64,000 nucleotides of DNA from an uncultured Chthonomonas sp. GTDB taxonomy: Bacteria > Armatimonadota > Chthonomonadetes > Chthonomonadales > Chthonomonadaceae. The stretch is taken from assembly GCA_903859705.1 (NCBI GenBank), contig CAIONQ010000154.1:1-64000 (forward strand), given 5' to 3'. The notes below the pieces were generated by a model. The model was not told the DNA's origin, made no database searches, and saw only the letters and a program-made list of their open reading frames with translations. The position numbers and the translations under genes are program-made. This document shows positions 49,825 through 59,477 of the stretch, in pieces; the stretch's first letter is position 1; every line of letters begins with the position of its first letter.

Positions 49825-51714
49825 ATGAAGGCTTTGATGCGAGTGCTGTGTGCAGTATGGGTTTTGTTGGGAGTGGCGGGCAGGGCTCCGGCACAGGTGA
49901 TTGCGGGTAAGTACACCCAACAGGCGTTTCAGCAAAACTACACGGTGCAATCCTTCCGAATACCCATGCGGGATGGCGTGCGCCTCTTCACAACTATCTA
50001 CTGCCCAAAAAACAGGAACCAGAAGTGGCCGATTTTGATGTATCGCACACCCTATGGCATAGATCCCGATCCATATGTGCCAGGGGTGTATGCCGAGCAG
50101 CGCGAGATGCTGCACAGCATGCTGCGCGAAGGGTACATTGTTGTGGAGCAGGATGTGCGCGGCAGGTTTTACTCTGAGGGAACCTGGGTGAATGTGCGGC
50201 CTCAAACCGCCCATGGCAAGGGCCAGGCGGATGATGCCACCGATACCTACGATAGCATAGAGTGGCTGTTAAAAAGCATCCCCAATAATAATGGAAACGT
50301 TGGGATATGGGGAATCTCTTATCCCGGGTTTTACGCCATGGCAGCTGGCATTAATTCCCACCCGGCACTCAAGGCCATATCGCCACAGGCCCCTGTTTCC
50401 GACTGGTTTATGGGCGATGACAACCACCATAACGGCGTGCTGATGATGATGGACACGGTGCGCTGGTTTAACTCTATGGGGCGGGAGAGAGCCAACCCCG
50501 CCATCCTGGACGACAACTATCTGCCGGAGCCCGATCTGAAGTTTGGGCCGGATATCTACAAGTTCTACCAGCAGCTGGGCCCGCTGGCGAATGTGGATTC
50601 CCAATACTTTAAGGGCGCGATAAAGCACTGGACCGACATTGTGAACCATCCAGATTACGATGCCTGGTGGCAGGCGCGCGCCCTGCCTAAGCACATTAAA
50701 GGCGTTGGCTGCGCCGTGCTGATGACGGGCGGATGGTACGACGCGGAGGACAGATATGGCCCCCGGGCAGATCATGAGGCCATTGCGCATGATGGCAAGA
50801 GTCCGTTTAATGGGATAGTCATGGGTCCGTGGAGCCATGGCGGGTGGAGTGGCGGCGATGGGGATAGCTTCGGTGATGAGAAGCTGGGCATAAAAACGGC
50901 GGCCTACTATCGCGAGAAGCTGTTTAAACCCTTCTTCGATCACTACTTAAAGGGCCAGGGAGAGTGGAAGCAGAAAGAGGCCACCCTGTTTGCCACTGGC
51001 AGCAACGCCTTCTGGCAGTTTGATAGCTGGCCGCCCAAACAGGGGGTTACGCAGCGGAGGTTGTGGCTGGCGCCGGCAAAAGTTCTTACCGAAACCAGGC
51101 CAGCAGTTGCCGTTTCTGGCGAGTATGTTTCGGATCCGGCCCACCCCGTGCCCTATACTGGCATTGTGGCTGGTGGCCGCAACGGGCTGTATATGAATGA
51201 GGATCAGCGGTTTTCTGCAGGCAGGGCGGATGTGCTGAGCTTTGAAACAGAGCCCCTGAAAGCGCCCGTTTACACAGCGGGGTATGTAAACTGCAACCTT
51301 AAGGTAGAAACCGATGCCACCGATGCCGACTTTGTGGTGAAGGTGATAGATGTGCAGCCAGATGGCTTTCAGCGGCTGGTTTTGGCAGATATTATGCGTG
51401 CCCGCTGGCGCAATGGCTTTGATAAGGCGGTGCCACTGCCACCCGGCAAGGCCGTTGATGTGAGCTTTAGGCTGGGAGATATGTGCCACACCTTTTTACC
51501 CGGCCACCGGATAATGGTTCAGGTTCAGAGCAGTTGGTTTCCGCTTGCCGATGCCAACCCGCAGAGCTTTGTGGCAAACATCTATGCGGCAAAACCCTCG
51601 GACTTCCGGAGCGCGCATATTAAGATACATTCGGATTCTAGGGTAGAAATTCCGGTGCTGAAAGCTGCCCCGGTGCCAGTGATTGTTGGGGATGATTACA
51701 GGGGCTGGAAGTAG
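49825..51714 (+). CDS. Second secreted S15/CocE-type alpha/beta hydrolase
   Basis: A 629-residue paralogue of the enzyme at 45085, sharing long identical blocks (LKAISPQAPVSDWF, the GHRIMVQVQSSWFPLADANP jelly-roll). Catalytic Ser is S165 in WGISYPGFYAMAA; VEQDVRGRFYSEG and GPWSHGGWSGGD are conserved. Signal peptide LCAVWVLLGVAGRAPAQ. The ATG at 49825 is preferred; the in-frame ATG at 49798 is possible. It is a tandem duplicate separated by the TA module and repeats. Both copies keep the catalytic set, so they may have split substrates. Confidence 0.9.
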   Translation: MKALMRVLCAVWVLLGVAGRAPAQVIAGKYTQQAFQQNYTVQSFRIPMRDGVRLFTTIYCPKNRNQKWPILMYRTPYGIDPDPYVPGVYAEQREMLHSMLREGYIVVEQDVRGRFYSEGTWVNVRPQTAHGKGQADDATDTYDSIEWLLKSIPNNNGNVGIWGISYPGFYAMAAGINSHPALKAISPQAPVSDWFMGDDNHHNGVLMMMDTVRWFNSMGRERANPAILDDNYLPEPDLKFGPDIYKFYQQLGPLANVDSQYFKGAIKHWTDIVNHPDYDAWWQARALPKHIKGVGCAVLMTGGWYDAEDRYGPRADHEAIAHDGKSPFNGIVMGPWSHGGWSGGDGDSFGDEKLGIKTAAYYREKLFKPFFDHYLKGQGEWKQKEATLFATGSNAFWQFDSWPPKQGVTQRRLWLAPAKVLTETRPAVAVSGEYVSDPAHPVPYTGIVAGGRNGLYMNEDQRFSAGRADVLSFETEPLKAPVYTAGYVNCNLKVETDATDADFVVKVIDVQPDGFQRLVLADIMRARWRNGFDKAVPLPPGKAVDVSFRLGDMCHTFLPGHRIMVQVQSSWFPLADANPQSFVANIYAAKPSDFRSAHIKIHSDSRVEIPVLKAAPVPVIVGDDYRGWK

Positions 51715-52134
51715 GCGCGTGGCAGGGGTGGCAACCTCGTGAGTATCACTGCGCACCCATTTCGCTCTGGCTTTTGCCGGATCTGCGCGCGAAACGTTTA
51801 AGCCGATTTAGCTGATCATCTCGAAGGCGGATGCTAACCACATGCGTCGTGGTGGCCCCCTCTGATATAGTTACACTGTAAGTTTACAACTACATTGTAT
51901 ACATCTATAGTTGATGCCGCAACGGATAGATTGCACCGCGCCATAGGGCCAGTTTACGTGCTGGCATACGGGAAAACAGGGCCATGTATCCTGCAGAGCC
52001 CTGAATAGGGTATTTTTTGCAGGCAAATAGAGACGTGAAGCAGAACTAAGACCGCGTATAGCACGGCATAACTGCTGTGCGGCCGCATTTTTATAAAGTT
52101 TCGAGCGAGACTGAAAATAAGGAATCTGGATACT
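51715..52134. other. Promoter and leader region of the rhamnosidase gene
   Basis: About 420 bases. A good promoter candidate is at 51883-51911, giving a leader of about 215 bases. No gene or RNA element was recognised in the remainder. Confidence 0.5.
51883..51911 (+). promoter_or_regulatory. Sigma-70-type promoter
   Basis: TTTACA (51883-51888) and TATAGT (51906-51911) with a 17-base spacer. It would drive the rhamnosidase gene at 52135. Confidence 0.55.
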
Positions 52135-55125
52135 ATGGCTTTCTTTAGAAGCAGCGGTGTGGTTGGCCTTGGGGCCGCCTGCGCCGCGTTTACTGCGCTT
52201 ACGCTGCCGCTTGCCGCAGCGCCGGTGCGATACCTCCGAACCGAGTACCTGGTGAACCCGCTGGGGATACATGAAACCGCCCCACGGTTCAGCTGGGTTA
52301 TTAACTCCAATCGGCGTGGCGAAAAACAAACCGGCTACCAGGTGCTGGTTGCCTCCTCCCCGGAGCTGCTGCTTAAGGGCAAGGGCGATCTGTGGGATAG
52401 CGGCAAAGTGATCTCGGCAGAGAGCACCCATGTGGTTTATGGTGGCAAGGCGCTGCACTCTCGGGAGCATTGCTGGTGGACCGTGCGTGTATGGGATGCC
52501 GATGGCAAGCCCGGCCCGTGGGCGCCCACAGCAACCTGGAGCATGGGGCTTACCGAGCGAACCGACTGGAGCGCGCAGTGGATAGATGCCGCGCCTATAT
52601 TCAAAACACTGGAGCCCACCCCGAAGGTAACCATTACAAAGGCCGTGTTTGAGGCCGTGGATGGCGCCGGCTCTCACGATGTAACCGCGATTCTGACGGC
52701 GGCCGCAAAATCTGGCGATTTTTCGATAACCGCGAACAATGAAACCATGGGCGGCGATCCTGCATTCCAGCATCGCAAGCACCTTAAAGTGGAGTATGTG
52801 CTTAACGGCAAGCCGCAGACCGCTGTAGTGGAAGAGAATCAGACATTCTCATTGGCGGCAGGGGCACGCTCCAACCCGTATATACGCAAGGGATTCAGCA
52901 CCACAAAGCCCATTAAAAGCGCCACCCTTTATGCCACCGCGCTTGGCGTTTACGAGTTCCATATCAATGGAAAACGCGTTGGAGACAGGTACCTGGCACC
53001 GGAGTGGACAGACTACCGCAAGCGTATACGGTACCAGGCTTACGATGTTACCGGGCTGCTGAGCCAGGGCCAGAATGTTATTGGCGCGCAGGTTGGCCAT
53101 GGCTGGTATAGCGGCCACCTGGGCAATGGCGGATATCAGTATTACGGCAAATCTCCGGCTCTGCTGGCTCAGCTGGAAGTAACCTACGCCGATGGAACCA
53201 CCGAGCGCGTGGTTACCGATACCAGCTGGAAAGAGCATGCTGGCCCCATCCAGAGCTCAGACTTTATGCTGGGAGAAACCTACGATGCACGCGCCGAAGT
53301 GCCGGGCTGGGATATGCCGGGCCTGAGCGAGGCCGATTGGACGGCGGTTAAGCCGCACCTTCACCCGGAAAACGAAAAGGTAACTCTTAGCGAGATCCCG
53401 ATTGAGCCGCAGATAAGCGAGCCGGTGCTTCAGCTTGGTGCCATTAAGCCGCGCTCCGTTAAGGAGACTGGCAAGGGCCATTGGACCTTTGACCTGGGCC
53501 AGAATATGGTGGGCGTTGTGCGCCTTAAAGTGGCCGCCCCAACCGGCACCATGGTTACCATTCGGCACGCAGAGATGCTGAATAAAGATGGCACCATCTA
53601 CACCACCAACCTGCGTGGCGCACCCTCCATAGATCACTACACCACCCGCACGGCGGGCGCCGAGGTGTGGCAGCCGAAGTTCACCTTCCATGGCTTCCGA
53701 TATGTGGAGCTTACCGGCCTGAAATCGAAGCCATCGCTGGATGCTGTTACGGGAATTGTGCTGGGATCCGATACACCACAAGCGGGAAGCTTCGCCTGCT
53801 CCGATCCGAGAATCAATCAGCTGCAATCCAACATTAAGTGGGGCCAGCGCGGCAACTACCTGAGCGTACCCACCGACTGCCCGCAGCGCGATGAGCGCAT
53901 GGGCTGGATGGGCGATGCCGAAGTGTTTGTGCGCACCGCAACCTGCAATGCGGATGTATCTGCCTTCTTCACCAAATGGCTGGTGGATGTAGACGATGCG
54001 CAGACGCCGGAAGGAGCTTACAGCGATATTTCGCCAAGCTATGGCGGTGGCGGTACCCCCGCATGGGCCGATGCCGGCGTTATCTGCCCCTGGACCATTT
54101 ACCAGGCAACGGGCGACAAGCGCATTCTGGAGAAGCACCTGCCCAACATGGCCCGCTGGGTAGAGTGGTGCCGTGAGCACAGCACCGGCCTGATTAGAGA
54201 CAAAGACCGCAATGGCGACTATGGCGACTGGCTGGCAATTGGCTCTAACACCCCGAAAGATCTGATTGGAACGGCCTTCTTCGGCTACTCCACTCATCTG
54301 CTGGCGCTCTCTTACAAAGCGGTTGGCGATGCGGCAAACGCTGCGAAGTACAATGCCCTGTTTGAGGATATTAAAGCGGCCTTTAACGCCCGCTATGTAA
54401 AAGCAGATGGCCGCATCACGGGCAACACCCAGTGCTGCTATGCCATGGCGCTGAAGTTTGAGCTTCTGCCAGAATCTCTGCGCCGCGTTGCCGCACAGTA
54501 TCTTCAGGATGATATCAAGGCTAAGGGAAATCACCTCTCCACAGGGTTTGTGGGTGTTAGCTACCTGCTGCCGGTTCTTACCCGCGCCGGAATGGTGGAT
54601 ACCGCCTACGATCTGCTGCTGCAGGATACCTTCCCCAGCTGGCTGTTCTCTGTAAAGCATGGCGCAACCACCATCTGGGAGCGCTGGGATGGCTGGACCC
54701 CGGACAAGGGATTCCAGGATCCGGGTATGAACTCGTTCAACCACTACTCCCTTGGCAGCTGCGGCGAATGGCTGTTTGATTCGGCGGCCGGTATTGGCTG
54801 GGATCCCAGCGCACCGGGCTATCGCCACATCATTGTAAAGCCGCAGACAAAGAGCCCGCTAAACTGGGTGAACGCCTGGCACGATAGCATGTATGGCCGC
54901 ATTGAAACCAGCTGGAAGCGTGAAGGCAGCGCCGTTACGCTTAAGGTACGGGTTCCGGCAAACTCCAGCGCCACCATATTCGTGCCTGCTGGCGATGCCA
55001 GCAAGGTTACCGAAGGCGGCGTTGCTGCAGCGCATGCAAATGGTGTGAAGTACCTGCGCACCGAGAGCGGCGCTGCCGTTTACGAGGTGGGTGCCGGTAC
55101 CTACACGTTTGAATCGGCAGATTAA
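52135..55125 (+). CDS. Glycoside hydrolase family 78 (alpha-L-rhamnosidase type)
   Basis: A 996-residue secreted enzyme. Signal peptide GLGAACAAFTALTLPLAAA. An N-terminal Fn3-like domain (RTEYLVNPLGIHETAPRFSW) and the beta-sandwiches typical of GH78 precede the (alpha/alpha)6 barrel. Its signature DCPQRDERMGWMGDAEVFVR contains the proposed catalytic acid residues; SGAW-like ATTIWERWDGWTPDKGFQDP and NHYSLGSCGEWLF close the barrel. An extra stretch near residues 165-245 is family-variable. GH78 enzymes release terminal alpha-L-rhamnose from plant and bacterial polysaccharides. The oxidoreductase that follows may act on the released sugar. Confidence 0.95.
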   Translation: MAFFRSSGVVGLGAACAAFTALTLPLAAAPVRYLRTEYLVNPLGIHETAPRFSWVINSNRRGEKQTGYQVLVASSPELLLKGKGDLWDSGKVISAESTHVVYGGKALHSREHCWWTVRVWDADGKPGPWAPTATWSMGLTERTDWSAQWIDAAPIFKTLEPTPKVTITKAVFEAVDGAGSHDVTAILTAAAKSGDFSITANNETMGGDPAFQHRKHLKVEYVLNGKPQTAVVEENQTFSLAAGARSNPYIRKGFSTTKPIKSATLYATALGVYEFHINGKRVGDRYLAPEWTDYRKRIRYQAYDVTGLLSQGQNVIGAQVGHGWYSGHLGNGGYQYYGKSPALLAQLEVTYADGTTERVVTDTSWKEHAGPIQSSDFMLGETYDARAEVPGWDMPGLSEADWTAVKPHLHPENEKVTLSEIPIEPQISEPVLQLGAIKPRSVKETGKGHWTFDLGQNMVGVVRLKVAAPTGTMVTIRHAEMLNKDGTIYTTNLRGAPSIDHYTTRTAGAEVWQPKFTFHGFRYVELTGLKSKPSLDAVTGIVLGSDTPQAGSFACSDPRINQLQSNIKWGQRGNYLSVPTDCPQRDERMGWMGDAEVFVRTATCNADVSAFFTKWLVDVDDAQTPEGAYSDISPSYGGGGTPAWADAGVICPWTIYQATGDKRILEKHLPNMARWVEWCREHSTGLIRDKDRNGDYGDWLAIGSNTPKDLIGTAFFGYSTHLLALSYKAVGDAANAAKYNALFEDIKAAFNARYVKADGRITGNTQCCYAMALKFELLPESLRRVAAQYLQDDIKAKGNHLSTGFVGVSYLLPVLTRAGMVDTAYDLLLQDTFPSWLFSVKHGATTIWERWDGWTPDKGFQDPGMNSFNHYSLGSCGEWLFDSAAGIGWDPSAPGYRHIIVKPQTKSPLNWVNAWHDSMYGRIETSWKREGSAVTLKVRVPANSSATIFVPAGDASKVTEGGVAAAHANGVKYLRTESGAAVYEVGAGTYTFESAD

Positions 55126-55245
55126 TAACCCGTTGCTGCGCCGATAAGCGCTGCAACAACCGTGTGCTACACGTGGGCTACAGCCAGGTTCGGAATCCTC
55201 CGCATCTGGCTGTAGCCGCCTCTGTGTTCAGGAAAGGCTAAACCC
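55126..55245. other. Gap with a perfect 12-base inverted repeat
   Basis: GGCTACAGCCAG (55176-55187) and CTGGCTGTAGCC (55206-55217) are perfect complements with an 18-base loop. No U-run follows, so this may be a transcript-stabilising or attenuating hairpin between co-transcribed genes. Confidence 0.6.
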
Positions 55246-56613
55246 GTGGCATCTCATCCAGTTACGCGTCGTAGGTTTGTTGGCATGTCTGTAGCGGCCC
55301 CCGCTGTGCTTCAGGCTGCTGCCTCCTCTGCTGCTGCAAACCCATTGCGAGTGGCCTGCATAGGCATGGGCGGCCGCATGGATAGCCTTGTGCAGGAGGT
55401 AACGCGCGGGCTGAGCCAGCATGTAACCGCGATTTGTGATGTGGATAGCCGGCAGCTGGATAGGGTTCAGCGCGCAATGGGTGAGCCCCTGAAAGAGGCG
55501 CACCGGTACTCCGATTACAGGGATCTGCTTAAGAAAGAGAAAGACCTGGATGCGGTGATTGTTGCCACGCCAGATATATGGCATGTGCCCATTGTTGTGG
55601 CGGCCATGCGGGCTGGCAAGCACGTTTACTGCGAAAAGCCGCTGGCGCATGCGCTAACCGAGGTTCGGCATTTAAGAGAGGTGGCGCGCAAATCCAGGGT
55701 GGTTACGCAAACCGGCAACCAGGGCAGCGCCAAAGACACCCTGCGAAGATGTGTGGAGCTGATACAGGCGGGATTTATTGGCCAGGTGAAAGAGATACAC
55801 ATCTGGCATCCAAAACACAGCTGGCCCTCTGGCGTTACGCGTAAGCCGGGCAGCGACCCCATTCCCGAAGGATTGAATTGGGATTTTTGGCTGGGCACAT
55901 CGCCAGAGCGTCCCTATGTTGAGGGGCAGTACCATCCGGTAAACTGGCGGGCCTGGTACGATTTTGGCGGAGGCTCCCTCAGCGATTTCTGCTGCCATGC
56001 GTTTAACCTGCCTGTACGGGCCTTAAAGCTGGAGTATCCGCACCACATAGATGTAGAGGGCAAGGATATGGGGCTGGAGTCTTTCCCCTCCGCCTGTGCC
56101 GTAACCTACCACTTTGCGGCCCGCCCCGGCCTGGAGCCGGTGGTGGTGCGATTCTATACCGGCGGCATGCTTCCGCCACCCGCAGCCGTGAAAGATCTGG
56201 CTGCAACCTACGATGGCACCCCTTCGCTGGGCTGCGTTCTGCTGGGTGAAAAGGGCACCGTATCTGCTGGCCTCTGGAACGATGACGGCATGATAAAGCT
56301 GAACGGGGACAGCGGTTTCCAATCGGTGTTCGATCATGCCGAGGCAAAGAAGGTTCCACAGACCCTGCCGCGCGCAAAGGGGCATATGGAGGAGTGGGTA
56401 GAGGCGATTAATGGCGGCCCGAAGGTGTACTCCGATTTTGATTTTGGAGGGCACTTAACGGAAATTGGGCTTGCTGGCATTGTTGCGCTTCGCCTTGGGC
56501 ACGCCATAGATTGGGATGGTAAGAAGATGGCTGTTAAGGGCCCGGGCAGTAAAGAGGCCGCAAAGCTCATTAAGCCAGATTACCGGCAGCCCTATGCAGC
56601 CCTGCTGAAATAG
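55246..56613 (+). CDS. Gfo/Idh/MocA family oxidoreductase with Tat signal
   Basis: A 455-residue dehydrogenase. The GTG at 55246 follows AAAGG by eight bases, and a twin-arginine signal (VTRRRFVGMSVAAPAVLQAA) shows export of a folded, cofactor-loaded enzyme. The Rossmann region opens with LRVACIGMGGRMDSL, then VIVATPDIWHVPIVVAAMRA and the conserved EKP motif CEKPLAHALTEV. The C-terminal half has FGGGSLSDFCCHAFNLPVRA. Such Tat-type oxidoreductases act on sugars or sugar alcohols in Planctomycetota-like bacteria; substrate unknown. It follows the rhamnosidase, consistent with a shared pathway. Confidence 0.92.
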   Translation: MASHPVTRRRFVGMSVAAPAVLQAAASSAAANPLRVACIGMGGRMDSLVQEVTRGLSQHVTAICDVDSRQLDRVQRAMGEPLKEAHRYSDYRDLLKKEKDLDAVIVATPDIWHVPIVVAAMRAGKHVYCEKPLAHALTEVRHLREVARKSRVVTQTGNQGSAKDTLRRCVELIQAGFIGQVKEIHIWHPKHSWPSGVTRKPGSDPIPEGLNWDFWLGTSPERPYVEGQYHPVNWRAWYDFGGGSLSDFCCHAFNLPVRALKLEYPHHIDVEGKDMGLESFPSACAVTYHFAARPGLEPVVVRFYTGGMLPPPAAVKDLAATYDGTPSLGCVLLGEKGTVSAGLWNDDGMIKLNGDSGFQSVFDHAEAKKVPQTLPRAKGHMEEWVEAINGGPKVYSDFDFGGHLTEIGLAGIVALRLGHAIDWDGKKMAVKGPGSKEAAKLIKPDYRQPYAALLK

Positions 56614-56813
56614 GGCTGTGCAGAACGGTTGAGAGAGGCGGGGTTGTGCACCCGCCTCTGATGGGGCACGAAGTTGCATTGGAAAACGTATTTTGATTGG
56701 GCGCACATCTTTTGTGAGGCGAGTAGGATGATAGTTTTAAAGCGATAGCTGGATCTGCAGACGGCTGTTTAGCTGCTTGATACGTATTCTGCATTTGCAC
56801 AGGCAGGACACAC
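56614..56813. other. Leader of mgtA, 200 bases
   Basis: No known riboswitch was recognised. A GTGAGGCGAGTAGGATGATA segment near 56714 recalls the start of an M-box, but the following conserved core (CGCCAATGGGTCAACAG type) is absent. The hairpin at 56634 is the main structure. An untested regulatory leader remains possible because mgtA genes are often RNA-regulated. Confidence 0.3.
56634..56659. other. Hairpin between the oxidoreductase and mgtA
   Basis: AGAGGCGGG (56634-56642) and CCCGCCTCT (56651-56659) form a perfect stem. It lacks a U-run (TGATGGGG follows). It could terminate the upstream transcript or act in the mgtA leader. Confidence 0.5.
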
Positions 56814-59435
56814 GTGAAACATATGCCAGACCAGGCCGGGAAAAAGCCCAATCAGGATTCTGCACGCTCTGTGGAGCTGCTTACTATTAGCAAGCTCTCC
56901 GCAGAGGAAGCGCTTAAGCGGGTGGATTCCCGCCTGGAGGGCCTTACTGCAGCCGAGGCACATGAGCGCAGTAAGCGCTATGGCCCCAACCAGATAGCTG
57001 CTGAAAAGCGGATCTCTCCGCTGAACAGGCTGCTCGAAAATATCCGAAATCCGTTGGTGATTTTGCTTACAGGGCTGGCGATTGTCTCCTGGGTTACAGG
57101 TGACCTTCGTGCAGCCATTGTTATTTTGATCATGGTGTTGCTTGGGATTGTGCTGAGGTTTTTACAGGAGGCCCGGGCAGATGATGCCGCCGCACACCTG
57201 AAGGCGATGGTCGGCACCCACGCCACGGTGATAAGAGATGGCGCCGAAGTTGAGATTCCGCTGGCGAAGGTGGTGCCCGGGGATATTGTGCGCCTGAGCG
57301 CGGGAGACATGGCGCCTGCCGATATTCGAGTGCTGAACTGCAAGGATCTGTTTCTTAATCAATCTGCCCTTACCGGGGAATCGGTGCCAATAGAGAAGGT
57401 GGCGGATGCGGTATCCCCGGAAAAGGATACTGGCCCACTGGATCTGCCTAATCTGTGCTTTCAGGGCAGCAATGTGGAGAGCGGCACGGGCCTTGCCATG
57501 GTGGTTCACACCGGCGAAAACACTTACTTTGGTTCGCTGGCATCCAGCATATCCACCGCGCGGCAACAAACCGGGTTTGATAAGGGAATCAACAAGTTCA
57601 CCTGGCTGATGATTCGGTTTATGGCCTTAATGGTGCCTGCCGTATTTTTCTTGAATGGGTTTAGCAAGCACAACTGGATGGAGGCATTTCTGTTTTCGGT
57701 AGCCGTTGCCGTTGGCCTTACGCCCGAAATGCTGCCGATGATTGTAACGGTGAACCTGAGCAACGGCGCGCTGGAGATGTCGCGCCAGAAGGTGATTGTA
57801 AAGCGGCTGAATTCGATTCAGAATTTTGGGGCTATGGATGTGCTGTGCACGGATAAAACGGGCACGCTTACCGAAGGCCGCATTGTACTGGAGAAGTACC
57901 TGGACCCGCGCGGCAACCCCAGCGAAAAGGCGCTGCACTATGCCTTTTTGAACTCGTTTCACCACACTGGCCTTAAGAATATGCTGGATCAGGCGGTGCT
58001 GGACCACGGCGAGGTGGGCGCTGCACTAAATGTGGAGCAGAAGTACAAGAAGATAGATGAGATTCCGTTCGATTTCATTCGTCGCCGGATGTCCGTTATT
58101 GTTGAGGATGGCACCGGCCTGAACATACTGATATGCAAGGGTGCAGTAGATGAGATTCTATCGGTGTGTACCCGGGTTGAGCATACCGAAGGGCTGGTGG
58201 ATAAGCAGGACGCGCACGATGTGGATAGGCGCAAGATGGCGGATACCCTGAGCGGGCAGGGATTCCGAGTGATTGCGATTGCCTACAAAGAGATGCCCAA
58301 TGCGCCGGATGTGCCGGTGTATACCGTGAAAGACGAATCGGACCTGATTCTGATTGGATTTCTGGCATTTCTGGATCCGCCTAAAGAGACGGCAGGCGAG
58401 GCGCTTAAGCGGCTTAAAGAGCTGCATGTGGATGTTAAGATCCTCACCGGAGACAGCGGCATTATTACCGCCTATGTGTGTGAGAAGGTGGGGATACCGG
58501 CAGACACCATGCTGCTGGGGGCGGATCTGGATAAGCTAAACGATCAGGAACTGATTGCTGCCGCCGCAAAAACGCAGGTGTTTGCCAGGCTGGCCCCTGC
58601 CCATAAAGAGCGAATTATAAGGGCATTGCAGGCCGGCGGGCATGTTACTGGTTTTATGGGCGATGGCATAAACGATGCCCCGGCGCTGAAGGCAGCGGAT
58701 GTGGGAATCTCGGTAAACACTGCCGTGGATATCGCCAAAGAGAGCTCCGATATTATTCTGCTGGAGAACAGCCTGCTGGTTCTTGAGCAGGGCGTGCTTG
58801 CCGGCCGGCGTGTTTTTGGCAACATCATTAAGTACATCAAGATGGCCGCAAGCTCCAACTTCGGCAACATGTTCAGCGTGGTGGGTGCCAGCGCGTTTCT
58901 GCCGTTTTTGCCCATGCTGCCCATACAGGTGCTAACCAATAACCTGCTTTACGACTTTTCTCAGACGGCAATACCTACCGATACTGTGGACGAAGACTGG
59001 CTAAAGAAGCCGCGCCAGTGGACCATTAATGAGCTGCAAAGGTTTATTCTGGTGGTTGGGCCCATCAGCTCCATTTTCGACTACCTTACGTTCTTTATTA
59101 TGCTCAAGGTGTTTCACTGCGCCCATAATCCGGCCCTATTCCATACGGGCTGGTTTATAGAATCTCTGTTCACGCAGACTCTTATCATCCATGTGATTCG
59201 CACCAACAAGGTGCCGTTTATTGGCAGCCGCGCAAGCTGGCAGTTGTGCCTTACTTCTGTGGTTATTTTGCTGGTGGGGGCATGGCTGCCGGTATCTCCG
59301 CTGGCCCAAACGCTGGGCTTTACGCCACTGCCTACTCTGTTCTGGGGATTGCTTGCGCTGATGATGCTGGGCTATATGCTGCTAACTCAGCTGGTAAAGG
59401 TATGGTTTTACCGTACAGAGCCGGCCAGAGCATAA
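56814..59435 (+). CDS. mgtA: Magnesium-translocating P-type ATPase, MgtA/MgtB type
   Basis: An 873-residue P3B-type ATPase. An N-terminal actuator region with TGES (LNQSALTGESVPIEKVAD), the phosphorylation motif DVLCTDKTGTLTEG, and the hinge GFMGDGINDAPALKAADVGI are present. Membrane helices include NPLVILLTGLAIVSW and FLFSVAVAVGLTPEMLPMIV (helix 4 with the PEML motif typical of this group). The start is GTG 56814, five bases after AGGA; an in-frame ATG is at 56823. MgtA pumps Mg2+ into the cell when external Mg2+ is low. Normal family length. Confidence 0.96.
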   Translation: MKHMPDQAGKKPNQDSARSVELLTISKLSAEEALKRVDSRLEGLTAAEAHERSKRYGPNQIAAEKRISPLNRLLENIRNPLVILLTGLAIVSWVTGDLRAAIVILIMVLLGIVLRFLQEARADDAAAHLKAMVGTHATVIRDGAEVEIPLAKVVPGDIVRLSAGDMAPADIRVLNCKDLFLNQSALTGESVPIEKVADAVSPEKDTGPLDLPNLCFQGSNVESGTGLAMVVHTGENTYFGSLASSISTARQQTGFDKGINKFTWLMIRFMALMVPAVFFLNGFSKHNWMEAFLFSVAVAVGLTPEMLPMIVTVNLSNGALEMSRQKVIVKRLNSIQNFGAMDVLCTDKTGTLTEGRIVLEKYLDPRGNPSEKALHYAFLNSFHHTGLKNMLDQAVLDHGEVGAALNVEQKYKKIDEIPFDFIRRRMSVIVEDGTGLNILICKGAVDEILSVCTRVEHTEGLVDKQDAHDVDRRKMADTLSGQGFRVIAIAYKEMPNAPDVPVYTVKDESDLILIGFLAFLDPPKETAGEALKRLKELHVDVKILTGDSGIITAYVCEKVGIPADTMLLGADLDKLNDQELIAAAAKTQVFARLAPAHKERIIRALQAGGHVTGFMGDGINDAPALKAADVGISVNTAVDIAKESSDIILLENSLLVLEQGVLAGRRVFGNIIKYIKMAASSNFGNMFSVVGASAFLPFLPMLPIQVLTNNLLYDFSQTAIPTDTVDEDWLKKPRQWTINELQRFILVVGPISSIFDYLTFFIMLKVFHCAHNPALFHTGWFIESLFTQTLIIHVIRTNKVPFIGSRASWQLCLTSVVILLVGAWLPVSPLAQTLGFTPLPTLFWGLLALMMLGYMLLTQLVKVWFYRTEPARA

Positions 59436-59466
59436 GGGGTGAGAATCCATACTGGATTCTCACCCC
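59436..59466. terminator. Hairpin between convergent mgtA and GxGYxYP genes
   Basis: GGGGTGAGAATCC (59436-59448) and GGATTCTCACCCC (59454-59466) are perfect 13-base arms with an ATACT loop. No U-run follows on either strand, but its position between convergent genes 40 bases apart supports a terminator or protective role. Confidence 0.65.
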
Positions 59467-59477
59467 CATGGGGTAAT

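Noticed and set aside
56614-56813. M-box Mg2+ riboswitch upstream of mgtA
   Set aside because: A GTGAGGCGAG stretch resembles the M-box start, but the downstream conserved core is missing and the leader is short.
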